Source of the DNA: Prevotella ihumii
GTDB lineage: Bacteria; Bacteroidota; Bacteroidia; Bacteroidales; Bacteroidaceae
Assembly (NCBI RefSeq): GCF_900155655.1
Contig: NZ_LT706987.1
Coordinates: 2,901,483-2,965,482, forward strand
DNA: 64,000 nucleotides
Direction of reading: 5' to 3'
Part shown: piece after piece, positions 17,508-27,160 of the stretch
How positions within the stretch are numbered: position 1 is the first letter of the stretch
Layout of the letters: the number at the start of each line of letters is the position of its first letter
Position numbers and translations under genes: made by a program
Notes under the pieces: generated by a model
What the model saw: the letters and a program-made list of their open reading frames with translations, nothing else
The model's database searches: none
Told to the model about the DNA's origin: nothing

Positions 17508-18155
17508 ATGGTATTTGAATTAGACCCAACCGAAATTTCTTTCCCTGACCCTCGTTTAGGCGATAACGATGGACTGATAGCCATAGGAGGCGACCTATCT
17601 GTTGATAGACTTCTATTGGCTTATAGCAATGGCATATTCCCTTGGTTCGACTTTCGTCGTCGCAAAAAGATATTATGGTGGTGTCCGATGCAACGATTTG
17701 TTATCTTTCCCGAACGTATTCACGTCTCACACAGTATGAAAAACCTTATGAATAAGGGCGATTACAGCGTCACTATCAATCAAGACTTCAACGCTGTAAT
17801 AGCCAACTGTTCACAATTGCGTTACAAAGAAGAAGGTGCGTGGCTTGGCAAACGAATGATAGCAGCTTATACCGAACTCCATCAGCAAGGATTTGCCGCA
17901 AGTATAGAAGTGTGGAACAAAGACAAACAGCTCGTAGGCGGACTTTATGGTGTTACAATAGGACGCAATTTCTTTGGCGAAAGTATGTTTTCACTGGTTC
18001 CATCGGCATCTAAGATAGCGCTTATCTATCTTGCCAACTTCCTAAAAGAACATAATGGCGGTCTTATTGATTGCCAATTCGAGACCCCACATCTCAAAAC
18101 AATGGGTGGCGAATTTATCTCTTACGAGCAGTATATGCAGATTTTGAACACGTAA
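17508..18155 (+). CDS. aat: Leucyl/phenylalanyl-tRNA--protein transferase
   Basis: 215 residues. It transfers Leu or Phe from aminoacyl-tRNA to proteins with N-terminal Arg or Lys, creating primary N-degrons. The motifs [28 protein letters not shown] and [13 protein letters not shown] are characteristic, as is [18 protein letters not shown]. It starts 46 bp after the clpA stop. Adjacency with clpS and clpA puts the degron maker, the recogniser and the unfoldase in one transcript. Confidence 0.96.
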   Translation: MVFELDPTEISFPDPRLGDNDGLIAIGGDLSVDRLLLAYSNGIFPWFDFRRRKKILWWCPMQRFVIFPERIHVSHSMKNLMNKGDYSVTINQDFNAVIANCSQLRYKEEGAWLGKRMIAAYTELHQQGFAASIEVWNKDKQLVGGLYGVTIGRNFFGESMFSLVPSASKIALIYLANFLKEHNGGLIDCQFETPHLKTMGGEFISYEQYMQILNT

Positions 18156-18244
18156 AATCCGTTTTCTCATTTTTTTTATGTAAGTTTGCAATTGCTATAC
18201 AGCTATGTTTTGTAGCTTGGCAATTAAAAGAAAGAATAGGAAAT

Positions 18245-18862
18245 ATGAATATTACGAAATCAGAATTTACCATTTCGTCACCTACCATTACGAAATGCCC
18301 CGTAGATACCAAGCCCGAATATGCCTTCATAGGTCGTTCCAACGTGGGCAAATCAAGTCTTATTAATATGCTTTGCAACCATAAAGGTTTAGCAAAAACT
18401 TCAGCTAAACCCGGCAAAACATTGCTTATCAATCATTTTATTATTAACAACGAGTGGTACATTGTCGACCTCCCAGGCTACGGATACGCAAAGAGTTCAA
18501 AGACAATGCGCAACAAGTTGGAGCAAATGATTACCCAATACATTCTTCAACGCAAACAGCTCATCAATCTATTTGTGCTCATTGACATTCGTCACGAGCA
18601 ACAAAAGATAGACAGAGAGTTTGTCGACTGGTTGGGCGAGAGCAACATCCCGTTCTCTATCATCTTTACCAAAGCCGACAAACTTTCAGGTGGGCGTGCC
18701 AAAAATAATGCGATGGAATGGATGAAAAAGCTCCAAGACCGTTGGGACGTATTGCCTCCATACTTCATCACTTCATCGGAAGACAAGACAGGACGTGAGG
18801 AAGTTTTGGATTACATTGAGCAAATCAATACCGAATTAGAGCTTACAGCCAACAAAGAATAA
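18245..18862 (+). CDS. engB: Ribosome biogenesis GTP-binding protein YsxC/EngB
   Basis: 205 residues. The essential GTPase acts in large-subunit assembly. G1 is [10 protein letters not shown]3 is DLPGYG and G4 is TKADK. The start at 18245 is chosen because it gives the family's usual N-terminus ([10 protein letters not shown]); the frame is open further upstream but overlaps aat. It is followed one base later by the ABC-F gene, suggesting co-transcription. Confidence 0.95.
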   Translation: MNITKSEFTISSPTITKCPVDTKPEYAFIGRSNVGKSSLINMLCNHKGLAKTSAKPGKTLLINHFIINNEWYIVDLPGYGYAKSSKTMRNKLEQMITQYILQRKQLINLFVLIDIRHEQQKIDREFVDWLGESNIPFSIIFTKADKLSGGRAKNNAMEWMKKLQDRWDVLPPYFITSSEDKTGREEVLDYIEQINTELELTANKE

Positions 18863-18863
18863 T

Positions 18864-20648
18864 ATGGCCATTATCCCCTACTTAGATGTACAGCGACTCA
18901 CCAAACGATTTGGTTCGCAGGTACTTTTCAACGAAATATCGTTTTCCATAGCCGAAGGACAACACATAGGTCTTATAGCCAAGAATGGCACAGGCAAGTC
19001 TACCCTACTCTCAATCCTCACAGGAAAGGAAGGATATGAGAGTGGCAGCATTATTTATCGCAACGATTTGCGAGTAGCTTGCTTAGACCAAAGTCCCCAT
19101 TTTGAACCTAACGACACCGTGCTTGACGCTTGTTTCAATCACGAAGGCGACCCCGAAAAAGTGTTGAAAGCAAAACAAGTCCTTACAACACTCAAAATAA
19201 CCAATCTTAATCAGCCTATAAAAGAATTAAGCGGTGGACAGCAGAAGCGTGTGGCCTTGGCCAATGTGCTAATCTTAGAACCCGACCTGCTTATTCTTGA
19301 CGAACCCACCAACCACCTCGACCTCGAAATGATAGAGTGGTTGGAAGGATATTTGCAACGTGGCAACAAAACCTTGTTGATGGTAACGCACGACCGCTAC
19401 TTCCTTGACAACGTTTGTAACGTCATTTTAGAGCTTGATGACAAAACCATTTACACCTATCGTGGCAATTACTCGTACTACCTTGAGAAGCGACAGGAAC
19501 GTATCAATAACACGAGAGCCGAAATAGCACGTGCCAACAATCTGTATCGCACCGAATTGGAATGGATGCGCAGACAGCCACAAGCACGTGGACACAAGGC
19601 TCGCTATCGTGAAGAGGCTTTTTACGAACTACAGTCCAAGGCCCAACAACGCATCGAAGACCGCCAAATACGCCTGAAAGCATCTAATGTGTACATCGGT
19701 AGCAAGATATTCGAATGTCAATATGTTTCCAAACGTTTTGACGAGAAAATTATTCTCAACGACTTTTACTACAATTTCGCTCGTTTCGAAAAAATGGGAA
19801 TTGTAGGCAACAACGGCACGGGCAAGTCTACTTTCATCAAAATGCTCCTCGGATTGGTTTCACCCGATAATGGTAAATTCGACATCGGTGAAACCGTCAA
19901 TTTTGGTTATTTCTCACAAGAAGGCCTAAAGTTCAGAGACGACCAAAAAGTAATCGACATCATTACAGATATAGCCGATTACATCGACCTTGGCGGTGGG
20001 CGACACATGACGGCATCGCAATTTCTCAACTACTTTCTCTTTGCCCCTGAAGAGCAACACAACTACGTGGCTAAACTCTCTGGAGGTGAAAAGCGCAAAC
20101 TCTACCTTTGCACCGTGCTGATGAAGAACCCCAACTTTCTCATTTTGGACGAACCTACCAACGACCTTGATATACAAACCCTGCAAATATTAGAGGAGTA
20201 TCTACAAGATTTCCCAGGGTGCGTAATCGTGGTTTCGCACGACCGCTACTTTATGGATAAGGTGGTAGACCATCTCTTGGTTTTCAAAGGCGAAGGCGAG
20301 ATAAAGGATTTCCCTGGCAATTACACACAATTCCGCAACTACCAATCGTTGAAGAGTAGCGAAGCGGCAGCCACAGAAAATAAAAACAAGGAGAAGAAAG
20401 CCACAACAGCAAAAGACTATCGCAACGATACGCGCCGCCGAATGAGCTATAAAGAGAAGCGAGAGTACGAACAGCTTACAGCCGACATTGAACAGCTTAC
20501 CGAGCAAGTAAGCACCATAGAGGAGCAACTCTGCACGGGCAATATGAGCATAGACGAGCTGACAGAAAAGAGCAAACTACTGCCACAACTGAAAGAAGAG
20601 TTGGACGAAAAGGAATTGCGGTGGCTCGAACTATCTGAAATGGAATAA
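18864..20648 (+). CDS. ABC-F family ATPase (Uup-like)
   Basis: 594 residues with two ABC modules and no membrane segments. Module 1: AKNGTGKST, LSGGQQKR, LLILDEPTNHLD. Module 2: GNNGTGKST, LSGGEKRK, LILDEPTNDLD. The linker between the modules is arginine-rich. A C-terminal coiled coil (about residues 525-590, rich in E, Q, L, T) resembles the Uup DNA-binding tail. ABC-F proteins act on the ribosome or in translation; Uup types also affect transposon excision. Antibiotic-resistance activity is not implied. Confidence 0.9.
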   Translation: MAIIPYLDVQRLTKRFGSQVLFNEISFSIAEGQHIGLIAKNGTGKSTLLSILTGKEGYESGSIIYRNDLRVACLDQSPHFEPNDTVLDACFNHEGDPEKVLKAKQVLTTLKITNLNQPIKELSGGQQKRVALANVLILEPDLLILDEPTNHLDLEMIEWLEGYLQRGNKTLLMVTHDRYFLDNVCNVILELDDKTIYTYRGNYSYYLEKRQERINNTRAEIARANNLYRTELEWMRRQPQARGHKARYREEAFYELQSKAQQRIEDRQIRLKASNVYIGSKIFECQYVSKRFDEKIILNDFYYNFARFEKMGIVGNNGTGKSTFIKMLLGLVSPDNGKFDIGETVNFGYFSQEGLKFRDDQKVIDIITDIADYIDLGGGRHMTASQFLNYFLFAPEEQHNYVAKLSGGEKRKLYLCTVLMKNPNFLILDEPTNDLDIQTLQILEEYLQDFPGCVIVVSHDRYFMDKVVDHLLVFKGEGEIKDFPGNYTQFRNYQSLKSSEAAATENKNKEKKATTAKDYRNDTRRRMSYKEKREYEQLTADIEQLTEQVSTIEEQLCTGNMSIDELTEKSKLLPQLKEELDEKELRWLELSEME

Positions 20649-20698
20649 AGCAAGACATTATTTGCTAATTGTAGAAAAGAAAAGACAAGAAGTAAAGA

Positions 20699-21493
20699 AT
20701 GAAAGAAAAGTTATATAACATTATATTTGAGGCAGATACACCCGAAGGAAAGGCTTACGACGTTGCATTGATTATCATCATTTTTATTAGCATTATCGTG
20801 GCTTTTACCGAGAGTGTGCCAACCTTAGCCTATCAATATAAATTCGCTTTGGAGATTATCGAAGGAATCTTGACCGTGGTTTTCACTTTCGACTATTGCG
20901 CTCGTCTTTATTGTTCGCCCAAACCTCGCAACTATGCGCTAAGTTTCTTCGGAATAATCGACTTTATTTCTACTATTCCGCCCTACTTGAGTATCATTTT
21001 CCCAAGCGCACGTTATATGATACTCCTTCGCTCGTTCCGCTTTATTCGCATCTTCCGCGTATTCAAACTCTTTAGCTTTCTCAACGAGGGATATTTACTT
21101 TTGCAGTCACTCCGCCGAAGTATGCGCAAAATAATGGTCTACTTTATGTTTGTGCTCATTATGGTAACGTGTCTTGGCACCCTGATGTACCTCGTGGAAG
21201 GTAGCGAACCCAACACCCAGTTTAGCGACCTTGGCACATCTGTTTACTATGCCATAGTCACAATGACCACCGTGGGTTATGGCGACATCACCCCTATCAC
21301 AGCCCTTGGCAGACTGCTTTCAGCCTTTGTAATGCTCTTGGGTTACACCATTATTGCTATTCCTACAGGCATCGTTACAGCAACCTTTATAGACGAAACA
21401 CAAAGGAAGTCGGAACGAGGAAAGTGCCCAAGATGTGGTAACAAGGTAGAACCCAAAGACAGATATTGTCGCCATTGTGGCGAAAAACTTTAA
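20699..21493 (+). CDS. Voltage-gated-type potassium channel with C-terminal zinc ribbon
   Basis: 264 residues. Six membrane segments: a voltage-sensor-like domain with an arginine-rich S4 (RSFRFIRIFRVFKLF, residues 111-125), then a pore with filter TVGYGD at 191-196. The cytoplasmic tail ends in CPRCG (243-247) and CRHCG (257-261), a zinc ribbon. It resembles bacterial Kv/KvAP-like channels. The tail might regulate gating or assembly, which is inference. It is encoded about 50 bp after the ABC-F gene. Confidence 0.9.
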   Translation: MKEKLYNIIFEADTPEGKAYDVALIIIIFISIIVAFTESVPTLAYQYKFALEIIEGILTVVFTFDYCARLYCSPKPRNYALSFFGIIDFISTIPPYLSIIFPSARYMILLRSFRFIRIFRVFKLFSFLNEGYLLLQSLRRSMRKIMVYFMFVLIMVTCLGTLMYLVEGSEPNTQFSDLGTSVYYAIVTMTTVGYGDITPITALGRLLSAFVMLLGYTIIAIPTGIVTATFIDETQRKSERGKCPRCGNKVEPKDRYCRHCGEKL

Positions 21494-21542
21494 CTTATTA
21501 TTCGTAAAAAGTTATCAAGCTGTTCATCACCTTAACTTTTAA

Positions 21543-21644
21543 CCCCAATCGGTCGTTAGACCAGTCCGACAAGTCTGACAAGTCCGACCAGTCTGACCAG
21601 TCTGACAAGTCCGACTGGTCTGACTGGTCTAACGACCGATTGGG
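21543..21644. repeat. Short foldback element, type C (102 bp) with 9-bp minisatellite core
   Basis: Ends CCCCAATCGGTCGTTAG and CTAACGACCGATTGGG enclose about seven units of GTCYGACNN. The flanks TTTAA (21538-21542 and 21645-21649) are direct repeats. Both arms have lost the same A relative to other copies, so pairing is kept. Confidence 0.87.
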
Positions 21645-21742
21645 TTTAACAAGGTTATAAACAGAACAATGCCTTTTAAGATAAAAACTAACGAAAGCGC
21701 ACTTATAACTATCTGAATAAAAGGAAGTTACAAATGCGCTTT

Positions 21743-21826
21743 CAAACATATATGTTTTACACTCCAAAACATATATGTATTGCCCTCCCAAAGTTAAACT
21801 TTGACAACACCAAACATATATGTTTT
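21743..21826. repeat. Cluster of short perfect palindromes
   Basis: AAACATATATGTTT occurs at about 21744 and again near 21813; AAACATATATGTAT and AAAGTTAAACTTT lie between. Same family as the clusters at 7844, 40590 and 53107. Confidence 0.75.
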
Positions 21827-21897
21827 GCTTCTAAAAGACCGACCTCTTATTTCTAAAAGATAGGGAACGGAAAAATAGACCAACTATATTTTAGATG

Positions 21898-23940
21898 CTA
21901 ATCTTTCAACTCCAACTCTTTTTGCAATCGTATTATCTCATCACGATATTGGGCTGCTTGGAGGAAGTCGAGGTTCTTGGCAGCCTCTTGCATTAGGGCT
22001 GTAGTGTTCTGAATACTCTTCTCAAGCTGTGGACGAGTCATACGCTGAACTATTGGGTCGGCAGCAAAAGCGGTATCTTGTGGAACTGGGGCGTATGGTT
22101 TACCCTTCGTTGGCTTCGCCATAGGTATTTTCGTAGCCGTTCCCGCTTCGCCCGTAGGTAGTGTATCCTTAATAGAACGCACAATTTGGGTAGGCGTTAT
22201 GTGATGCTCTTCGTTGTATTTCAACTGCTTTTCACGTCGGCGAGCCGTCTCGTCTATGGTTTTCTGCATACTTTCAGTAATGGTATCGGCATACATTATT
22301 ACTCGCCCATTAACGTTACGAGCCGCACGCCCAGCCGTCTGTGTAAGACTTCGATGACTTCGGAGAAAACCTTCCTTGTCGGCATCAAGTATGGCTACGA
22401 GCGACACTTCGGGAAGGTCTAAGCCCTCACGCAAAAGATTGACACCCACCAACACATCGTAAAGACCTACACGGAGGTCGTTGATAATTTTCACACGGTC
22501 AAGACTTGCCACATCGCTGTGGATATAGGCTGTACGCACTTCATAGTTGAGCAGGTATTCGGTTAGTTCCTCCGCCATACGCTTGGTAAGGGTGGTAACA
22601 AGAACACGCTCGTCTTTTTCGGCACGAACGAGTATTTCCTCCATCAAATTGTCTATCTGATTTTCGGATGGGCGCACCTCTATTTCAGGGTCTAACAAAC
22701 CTGTTGGGCGGATAACTTGCTCGACAACAACACCTTCTGCCTCTTCCAACTCAAAGTTGGCTGGGGTTGCCGAAACGTAAATCACCTGATGAATGAGGCT
22801 ATGAAATTCTTCAAACTTGAGTGGACGATTATCGAAAGCTGCGGGCAAACGGAAACCAAACTCTACAAGATTCTTCTTTCGTGCTCGGTCGCCTCCATAC
22901 ATAGCCGAAATTTGTGGCACACTTACGTGACTTTCGTCTATCATTATGAGGTTGTCTTCGGGAAAGAAATCGAGTAAGCAATAGGGGCGTTCGCCTGCTT
23001 CACGTCCATCAAAATAACGTGAATAGTTCTCAATGCCAGAGCAATGACCCAACTCTTTCATCATCTCCATATCGTATTCCACACGCTCCTTAATACGTTG
23101 AGCCTTAATGCGGTCGCCCACTTCGTTAAAGAAATCCACCTGCAGAACAAGGTCGTCTTGAATTTGTCGGATAGCATTCTCGGTCTGCTCCTTAGATGTA
23201 ACAAAAAGGTTGGCAGGATAAATTTCGTAGGCTTCAAACTGGGCAAGGCGATGATAAGAAATGGCGTCTACCTCTTCTATGGCATCTATCTCATCGTCCC
23301 ACCACGTAATGCGTAGCACATTGTCCGAGTAAGCCATAGCAATGTCTACCGTGTCGCCCTTTACACGGAAGTTGCCACGTTGTAAGTCGAGGTCGTTACG
23401 CACATAGAGCGCATTTACCAATCGGCGCAAAAACTCGTTGCGGTCTATAATCTGCCCTTTTGCAATGCGTATCACGTTTTCTTTCATTGCCACAGGCGCA
23501 CCCATACCATAGATACACGACACGGACGAAACCACCACAACGTCCTTTCTACCAGAGAGTAAGGACGATACGGCTGAAAGGCGGAGCTTGTCTATCTCAT
23601 CGTTGATAGCCAAATCCTTTTCAATGTAAGTATCGGTAGTGGGCATATAGGCTTCGGGCTGATAATAATCGTAATAAGAAACGTAGTATTCCACAGCGTT
23701 ATGAGGGAAGAAACCTTTCATTTCCTCATAAAGTTGGGCAGCCAAAGTCTTGTTGTGGGAAAGAATAAGGGTGGGCTTATTGGCATTGGCAATCACATTT
23801 GCCATCGTAAAAGTTTTGCCCGAACCCGTTACACCAAGCAATACCTGCGACTTGTCGCCACGGTCTAATCCCTCGGTGAGTTGACGTATTGCCTCTGGCT
23901 GATCGCCAGTAGGTTTGTATTGAGATGTAAGTTCAAAATT
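21898..23940 (-). CDS. uvrB: Excinuclease ABC subunit B
   Basis: About 680 residues. The DNA-damage verification helicase of nucleotide excision repair loads UvrC at the lesion. Walker A is GVTGSGKTFTMA. The strand-opening beta-hairpin region YYVSYYDYYQPEAYMP is intact, and helicase motifs follow (DESHV, QTAGRAARN). The C-terminal UvrB/UvrC interaction helix pair is present. The start at 23940 (MNFELTSQYKPTGDQPEAI) matches the family; five further codons are open upstream. Upstream lies the presumed island boundary. Confidence 0.97.
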   Translation of the reverse strand, partial: NFELTSQYKPTGDQPEAIRQLTEGLDRGDKSQVLLGVTGSGKTFTMANVIANANKPTLILSHNKTLAAQLYEEMKGFFPHNAVEYYVSYYDYYQPEAYMPTTDTYIEKDLAINDEIDKLRLSAVSSLLSGRKDVVVVSSVSCIYGMGAPVAMKENVIRIAKGQIIDRNEFLRRLVNALYVRNDLDLQRGNFRVKGDTVDIAMAYSDNVLRITWWDDEIDAIEEVDAISYHRLAQFEAYEIYPANLFVTSKEQTENAIRQIQDDLVLQVDFFNEVGDRIKAQRIKERVEYDMEMMKELGHCSGIENYSRYFDGREAGERPYCLLDFFPEDNLIMIDESHVSVPQISAMYGGDRARKKNLVEFGFRLPAAFDNRPLKFEEFHSLIHQVIYVSATPANFELEEAEGVVVEQVIRPTGLLDPEIEVRPSENQIDNLMEEILVRAEKDERVLVTTLTKRMAEELTEYLLNYEVRTAYIHSDVASLDRVKIINDLRVGLYDVLVGVNLLREGLDLPEVSLVAILDADKEGFLRSHRSLTQTAGRAARNVNGRVIMYADTITESMQKTIDETARRREKQLKYNEEHHITPTQIVRSIKDTLPTGEAGTATKIPMAKPTKGKPYAPVPQDTAFAADPIVQRMTRPQLEKSIQNTTALMQEAAKNLDFLQAAQYRDEIIRLQKELELKD

Positions 23941-24068
23941 CATTATTAGCAACAAAGTTACTAAAAACTATTTATTTCAACGCTGTGAATGGTGATTTTT
24001 TCAAAAAATTCTGCTAAAATCTACTGAACAGCTTAAAATGAGCTATTTATGAATAGTTCACCTCAATA

Positions 24069-24122
24069 GAGGTAATGACTTGGCAATAGTACCAACTTCT
24101 TCATTATACACCTCAAATCCGC
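24069..24122. repeat. Candidate attL: 14-bp direct repeat bordering a genomic island
   Basis: GAGGTAATGACTTG (24069-24082) is repeated exactly at 30659-30672. In both places it is followed within 40 bases by an ACTTCT word and TCAAATCCGC. An integrase gene lies just inside the right copy. The remainder of 23941-24221 shows no gene. Confidence 0.45.
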
Positions 24123-24221
24123 AACTTAACTTTTCAACGTCCTTCTTGCGTGTACACATCCTCTCATTACTGAATTTGCAGATAATTAGAACTGAAATCC
24201 CCACTTCAGCCTACAACATCC

Positions 24222-25702
24222 CCTTACCCCACAATGCGACTTGAGGCAATACGCAGTATCATACCCATAAGTTGTAGGCGTTATCCAAAATCTGTCTGGA
24301 ACACATCCGCGTAAGCATTGTTACAGGTATAGATATTCAGCATATACTGCCTTGATGTCCTGATCCACTTTGCTGGTACAGAGACAAACCTGAAGACAAG
24401 CGCTTTTATGCGGCTTGTTGTATTGAGTCCGAACCTCTTTACATCAAGTCTTTGGATAATGGCCTTGTAGAAGTTACGGATAAGTGATGTAAGAAGAAGG
24501 AACACGGTGTTCTCTGCCATGAAGGATTTGGGCAATCTGTCCCATCCGAAACCATTGTTCATATCATCGAAGATACGTTCCTTTCCCCCTCGAAGGTTAT
24601 AGAACTCGACAATCTCTCTTACGGAAGATACATAGTCGTTAGTCAGGATACAACGGTATGTGTATTCTCCTTCCCAGAGATCCAATACACCATCCAACCG
24701 TTTCTGTCTTTGAATCACAAGTCGGTATGCTTTACCCTTCCACTTTTCAACAAGGATAGAGTTCAATTCGAACTCAATGCCATTGATTTCCTCAGTTTTC
24801 CAACCTCTGAGAGCAAAGATTTCATTGTAGAGCGAACTGCAGCGGTTTGCGCGGATATAGAAGGATTTGCAGTGTTCCTCTACTTCTTCTACGATTTCCT
24901 CGGAACATGATCCACAGTCAGCTCTGAAACGATTGATAGTAAGGCCGTTCTGTTCAAATCTCTCAAAGAACCTCTTCAGCGTGTCCTTCTGATGAAAACG
25001 AACATTTGTGTTGCCATCGCTATTCTCAATGCCAACGATTAAGTCGCCAATAACCGCCACGCCAGGGCGATAACCAGGGAACTTCTTGTATGTAGGCTTT
25101 GCATCATACTTCTCTGTCTCTATGAACTGATGGTCGAAATCAACATCATACATCTCGTCCTCTTTCAGTTGGCCAGATGCAAACATACAATTGAGCAGTA
25201 AAGTATTGAGAGTGTCAGCCGTGTTGAAATCGTAGTTCTTACCCGTATCTGACGTGTATGAGATGTTTTCTTGCGTCAGCTCCTTTATCGCTCTGAGGAT
25301 AGTATCAGAGCTACAAGTTCGAAGTGTCGGATGAAGCGAGAGATGGCTCATCAAATGAGTAGTGATATCCTCAACACATGAGCCACCACAGAAGTAGATA
25401 CTCATGAGTGAACGGATGATTTCGCTGTACTGATAACCGAATGATCTACACCTTAGACCGAGGGTCGAGTCGATTACAGATGACAATGTGGAGTCAAATT
25501 GCTCCATGATTGAAAATATTCCTCCAAAAGGAGTGAGTTTCTCGGATTTAATATGTATTTTTGCCATGCCATATCAGAGTTTTGCTTGCTTGTTTTGCAA
25601 CACTAAGATAAGTGAATTCTTTGACATGGCAAAATCCTGGGCAACTTTTTGTTGCTCAGGTACTTAAAAAGTTTAAGTTATAATAGTGTTGCGGAATTAA
25701 GG
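24222..25702 (-). mobile_element. IS1380 family insertion sequence
   Basis: A transposase gene lies between approximate ends: CCTTACCCCACAATG on the left (from 24222) and, read inward from the right, CCTTAATTCCGCAACAC (from 25702). The right end is firm because a relic at 49740-50103 is homologous up to the same point. The left end is judged from partial match only. No convincing target duplication was found. Confidence 0.7.
24281..25567 (-). CDS. IS1380 family transposase
   Basis: 428 residues, apparently intact. A DDE (DDE_Tnp_1-type) transposase: YDVDFDHQFIETEKYDAKPT carries a likely first acid, FRADCGSCSEEIVEE the second, and the YNLRGGKERIFDD motif near the C-terminal third supplies the glutamate, as is typical of IS1380. 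It cuts and pastes the element. The gene has no frameshift, unlike the deleted relic at 49740-50103. Confidence 0.9.
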   Translation of the reverse strand: MAKIHIKSEKLTPFGGIFSIMEQFDSTLSSVIDSTLGLRCRSFGYQYSEIIRSLMSIYFCGGSCVEDITTHLMSHLSLHPTLRTCSSDTILRAIKELTQENISYTSDTGKNYDFNTADTLNTLLLNCMFASGQLKEDEMYDVDFDHQFIETEKYDAKPTYKKFPGYRPGVAVIGDLIVGIENSDGNTNVRFHQKDTLKRFFERFEQNGLTINRFRADCGSCSEEIVEEVEEHCKSFYIRANRCSSLYNEIFALRGWKTEEINGIEFELNSILVEKWKGKAYRLVIQRQKRLDGVLDLWEGEYTYRCILTNDYVSSVREIVEFYNLRGGKERIFDDMNNGFGWDRLPKSFMAENTVFLLLTSLIRNFYKAIIQRLDVKRFGLNTTSRIKALVFRFVSVPAKWIRTSRQYMLNIYTCNNAYADVFQTDFG

Positions 25703-25962
25703 ATACATAAGTTTGCCTTGCTTGTCAAACAACTCTGTTACGATTGCAAAGATAAATTTAAAATCTGAGAAATAACATCTTTTGCGTTGTTTTTATAGAT
25801 TATTAAATTATGGTCGGAAAATGTCTCAGAAATGCAACTGTACAATATCTAAAGAAACACATATAAGTTTCATATACAGCATTAAAAACATGAGAAATGT
25901 TAAATGCAATTCCCTTTCTAACAATACAAAGCAAAATTTTCTCGTTTGTAGATTGTTTTTCG

Positions 25963-26036
25963 TACTTTTGAAATTAGAATTATAAAAATGGGTATTTTTA
26001 GAATTTATGACTAAGGAGTAACAATATACCCATTTT
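25963..26036 (+). promoter_or_regulatory. -7 box and leader hairpin before the TonB-like gene
   Basis: TACTTTTG at 25963-25970 fits the -7 consensus, though no good -33 box was seen. Perfect 11-bp arms AAAATGGGTAT (25985-25995) and ATACCCATTTT (26026-26036) follow, about 40 bp before the ATG. The hairpin may be regulatory. The rest of 25703-26076 shows no convincing gene. Confidence 0.4.
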
Positions 26037-26076
26037 GTAAATAAAGGGAATGTTGAACACCTAAAAATATCAATTT

Positions 26077-27159
26077 ATGAAAACCAAAGGACGCAACATA
26101 TGCGATACCCTCAAGGCTATTCGCAAACAAATAGCGGATGCCAATGGGATAGACTATTCACCCGAAGAATGCCACTTCAAGGGCGAATGCAAGGGAACTT
26201 GCCCAAGATGTGAGCAAGACGTGAGAGACCTGGAACATGAGTTGAGAATCAGACAAATGGCCGGGAAAGCCATCAAGGTCGCAGGAGTGGCATTGGGAAT
26301 CACCGCCCTCGCCGCATCCACCACATCATGCGCCACCCAGAAGGGATATTATAGTTCTATATCAGAGAAAACCCTCCCTATTCTATTTCAAGAATATACG
26401 CCAAACGATTCCGTCCTCCTCAAAGAAAAAGAAGCACTAAACAAGAAAGGAGTACTTTTTGTACAAGGGCATCTCATTGACGAGCAAGGAGATCCACAAG
26501 TAGGAGCCACGATTACGGCAAAAATTTCTGGCAGCAAGACTATTGCTGACAAAGATGGAAACTTTACTATCGAGGTGGAGAAAGAAGATATAATCACCGT
26601 GAAATATCTTGGCATGCAAGACAGAATCATCAAAATCACAAAAATGAGCCAAGAGAAACTCAATATTATCACTTTGACAGAAAGCAGAGATGTCTTGGGG
26701 GAAGTCGCAGTTATCAGAGGAACAGCTCCTATCATCAAGAAAGATACTCATTCAGAAGAAGCAAAGTAAGAAAAGTACACGAATGATGGTAAGACCGCCA
26801 TCATCCAACAAACCGTCGCATCAGACTCCACCAAGAGCAGCAAGCTATTTGGCGCAGCAATCGAGGAAATGGCATCATTCCCTGGCGGTTCAGCTGCATT
26901 GATGCAATACATCGCCCAAAATCTCCGCTATCCAAACATACAAGGAGATTGCAATATACAAGGAAGAGTCATTGTTGGTTTCACTGTCAATGAAGACGGA
27001 ACCCTGAGTGACATCAAGGTGATGAAAAGCATTTCCCCTACCTTCGACGAGGAAGCCATTCGGGTAGTGAAAAGTATGCCGAAATGGAATCTTGCCAAGC
27101 AAAATGGCAAGGCCGTAAAAACGAAATATACAGTCCCCGTTACCTTTAGATTAGAATAA
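26077..27159 (+). pseudogene. Energy transducer TonB-type protein split by one in-frame TAA
   Basis: The first reading frame (26077-26769, 230 codons) has a cysteine-rich N-terminus (ECHFKGECKGTCPRCEQD, about residues 31-48), a membrane anchor (VAGVALGITALAAST), and a carboxypeptidase-regulatory-like beta domain (VQGHLIDEQGDPQVGATI). The stop at 26767-26769 is followed in the same frame by open codons into EEMASFPGGSAALMQYIAQN and a complete TonB C-terminal domain ending at 27159. One substitution would restore a single protein of about 360 residues. TonB proteins couple the proton-motive force to outer-membrane transport. An ATG at 26869 could give a free C-terminal domain without a membrane anchor. 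Annotators may list it as two genes. Confidence 0.85.
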
Positions 27160-27160
27160 A

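Noticed and set aside
25782..25985. 67-codon plus-strand frame before the TonB-like gene
   Set aside because: Low-complexity composition typical of AT-rich intergenic DNA, and it covers the likely promoter.
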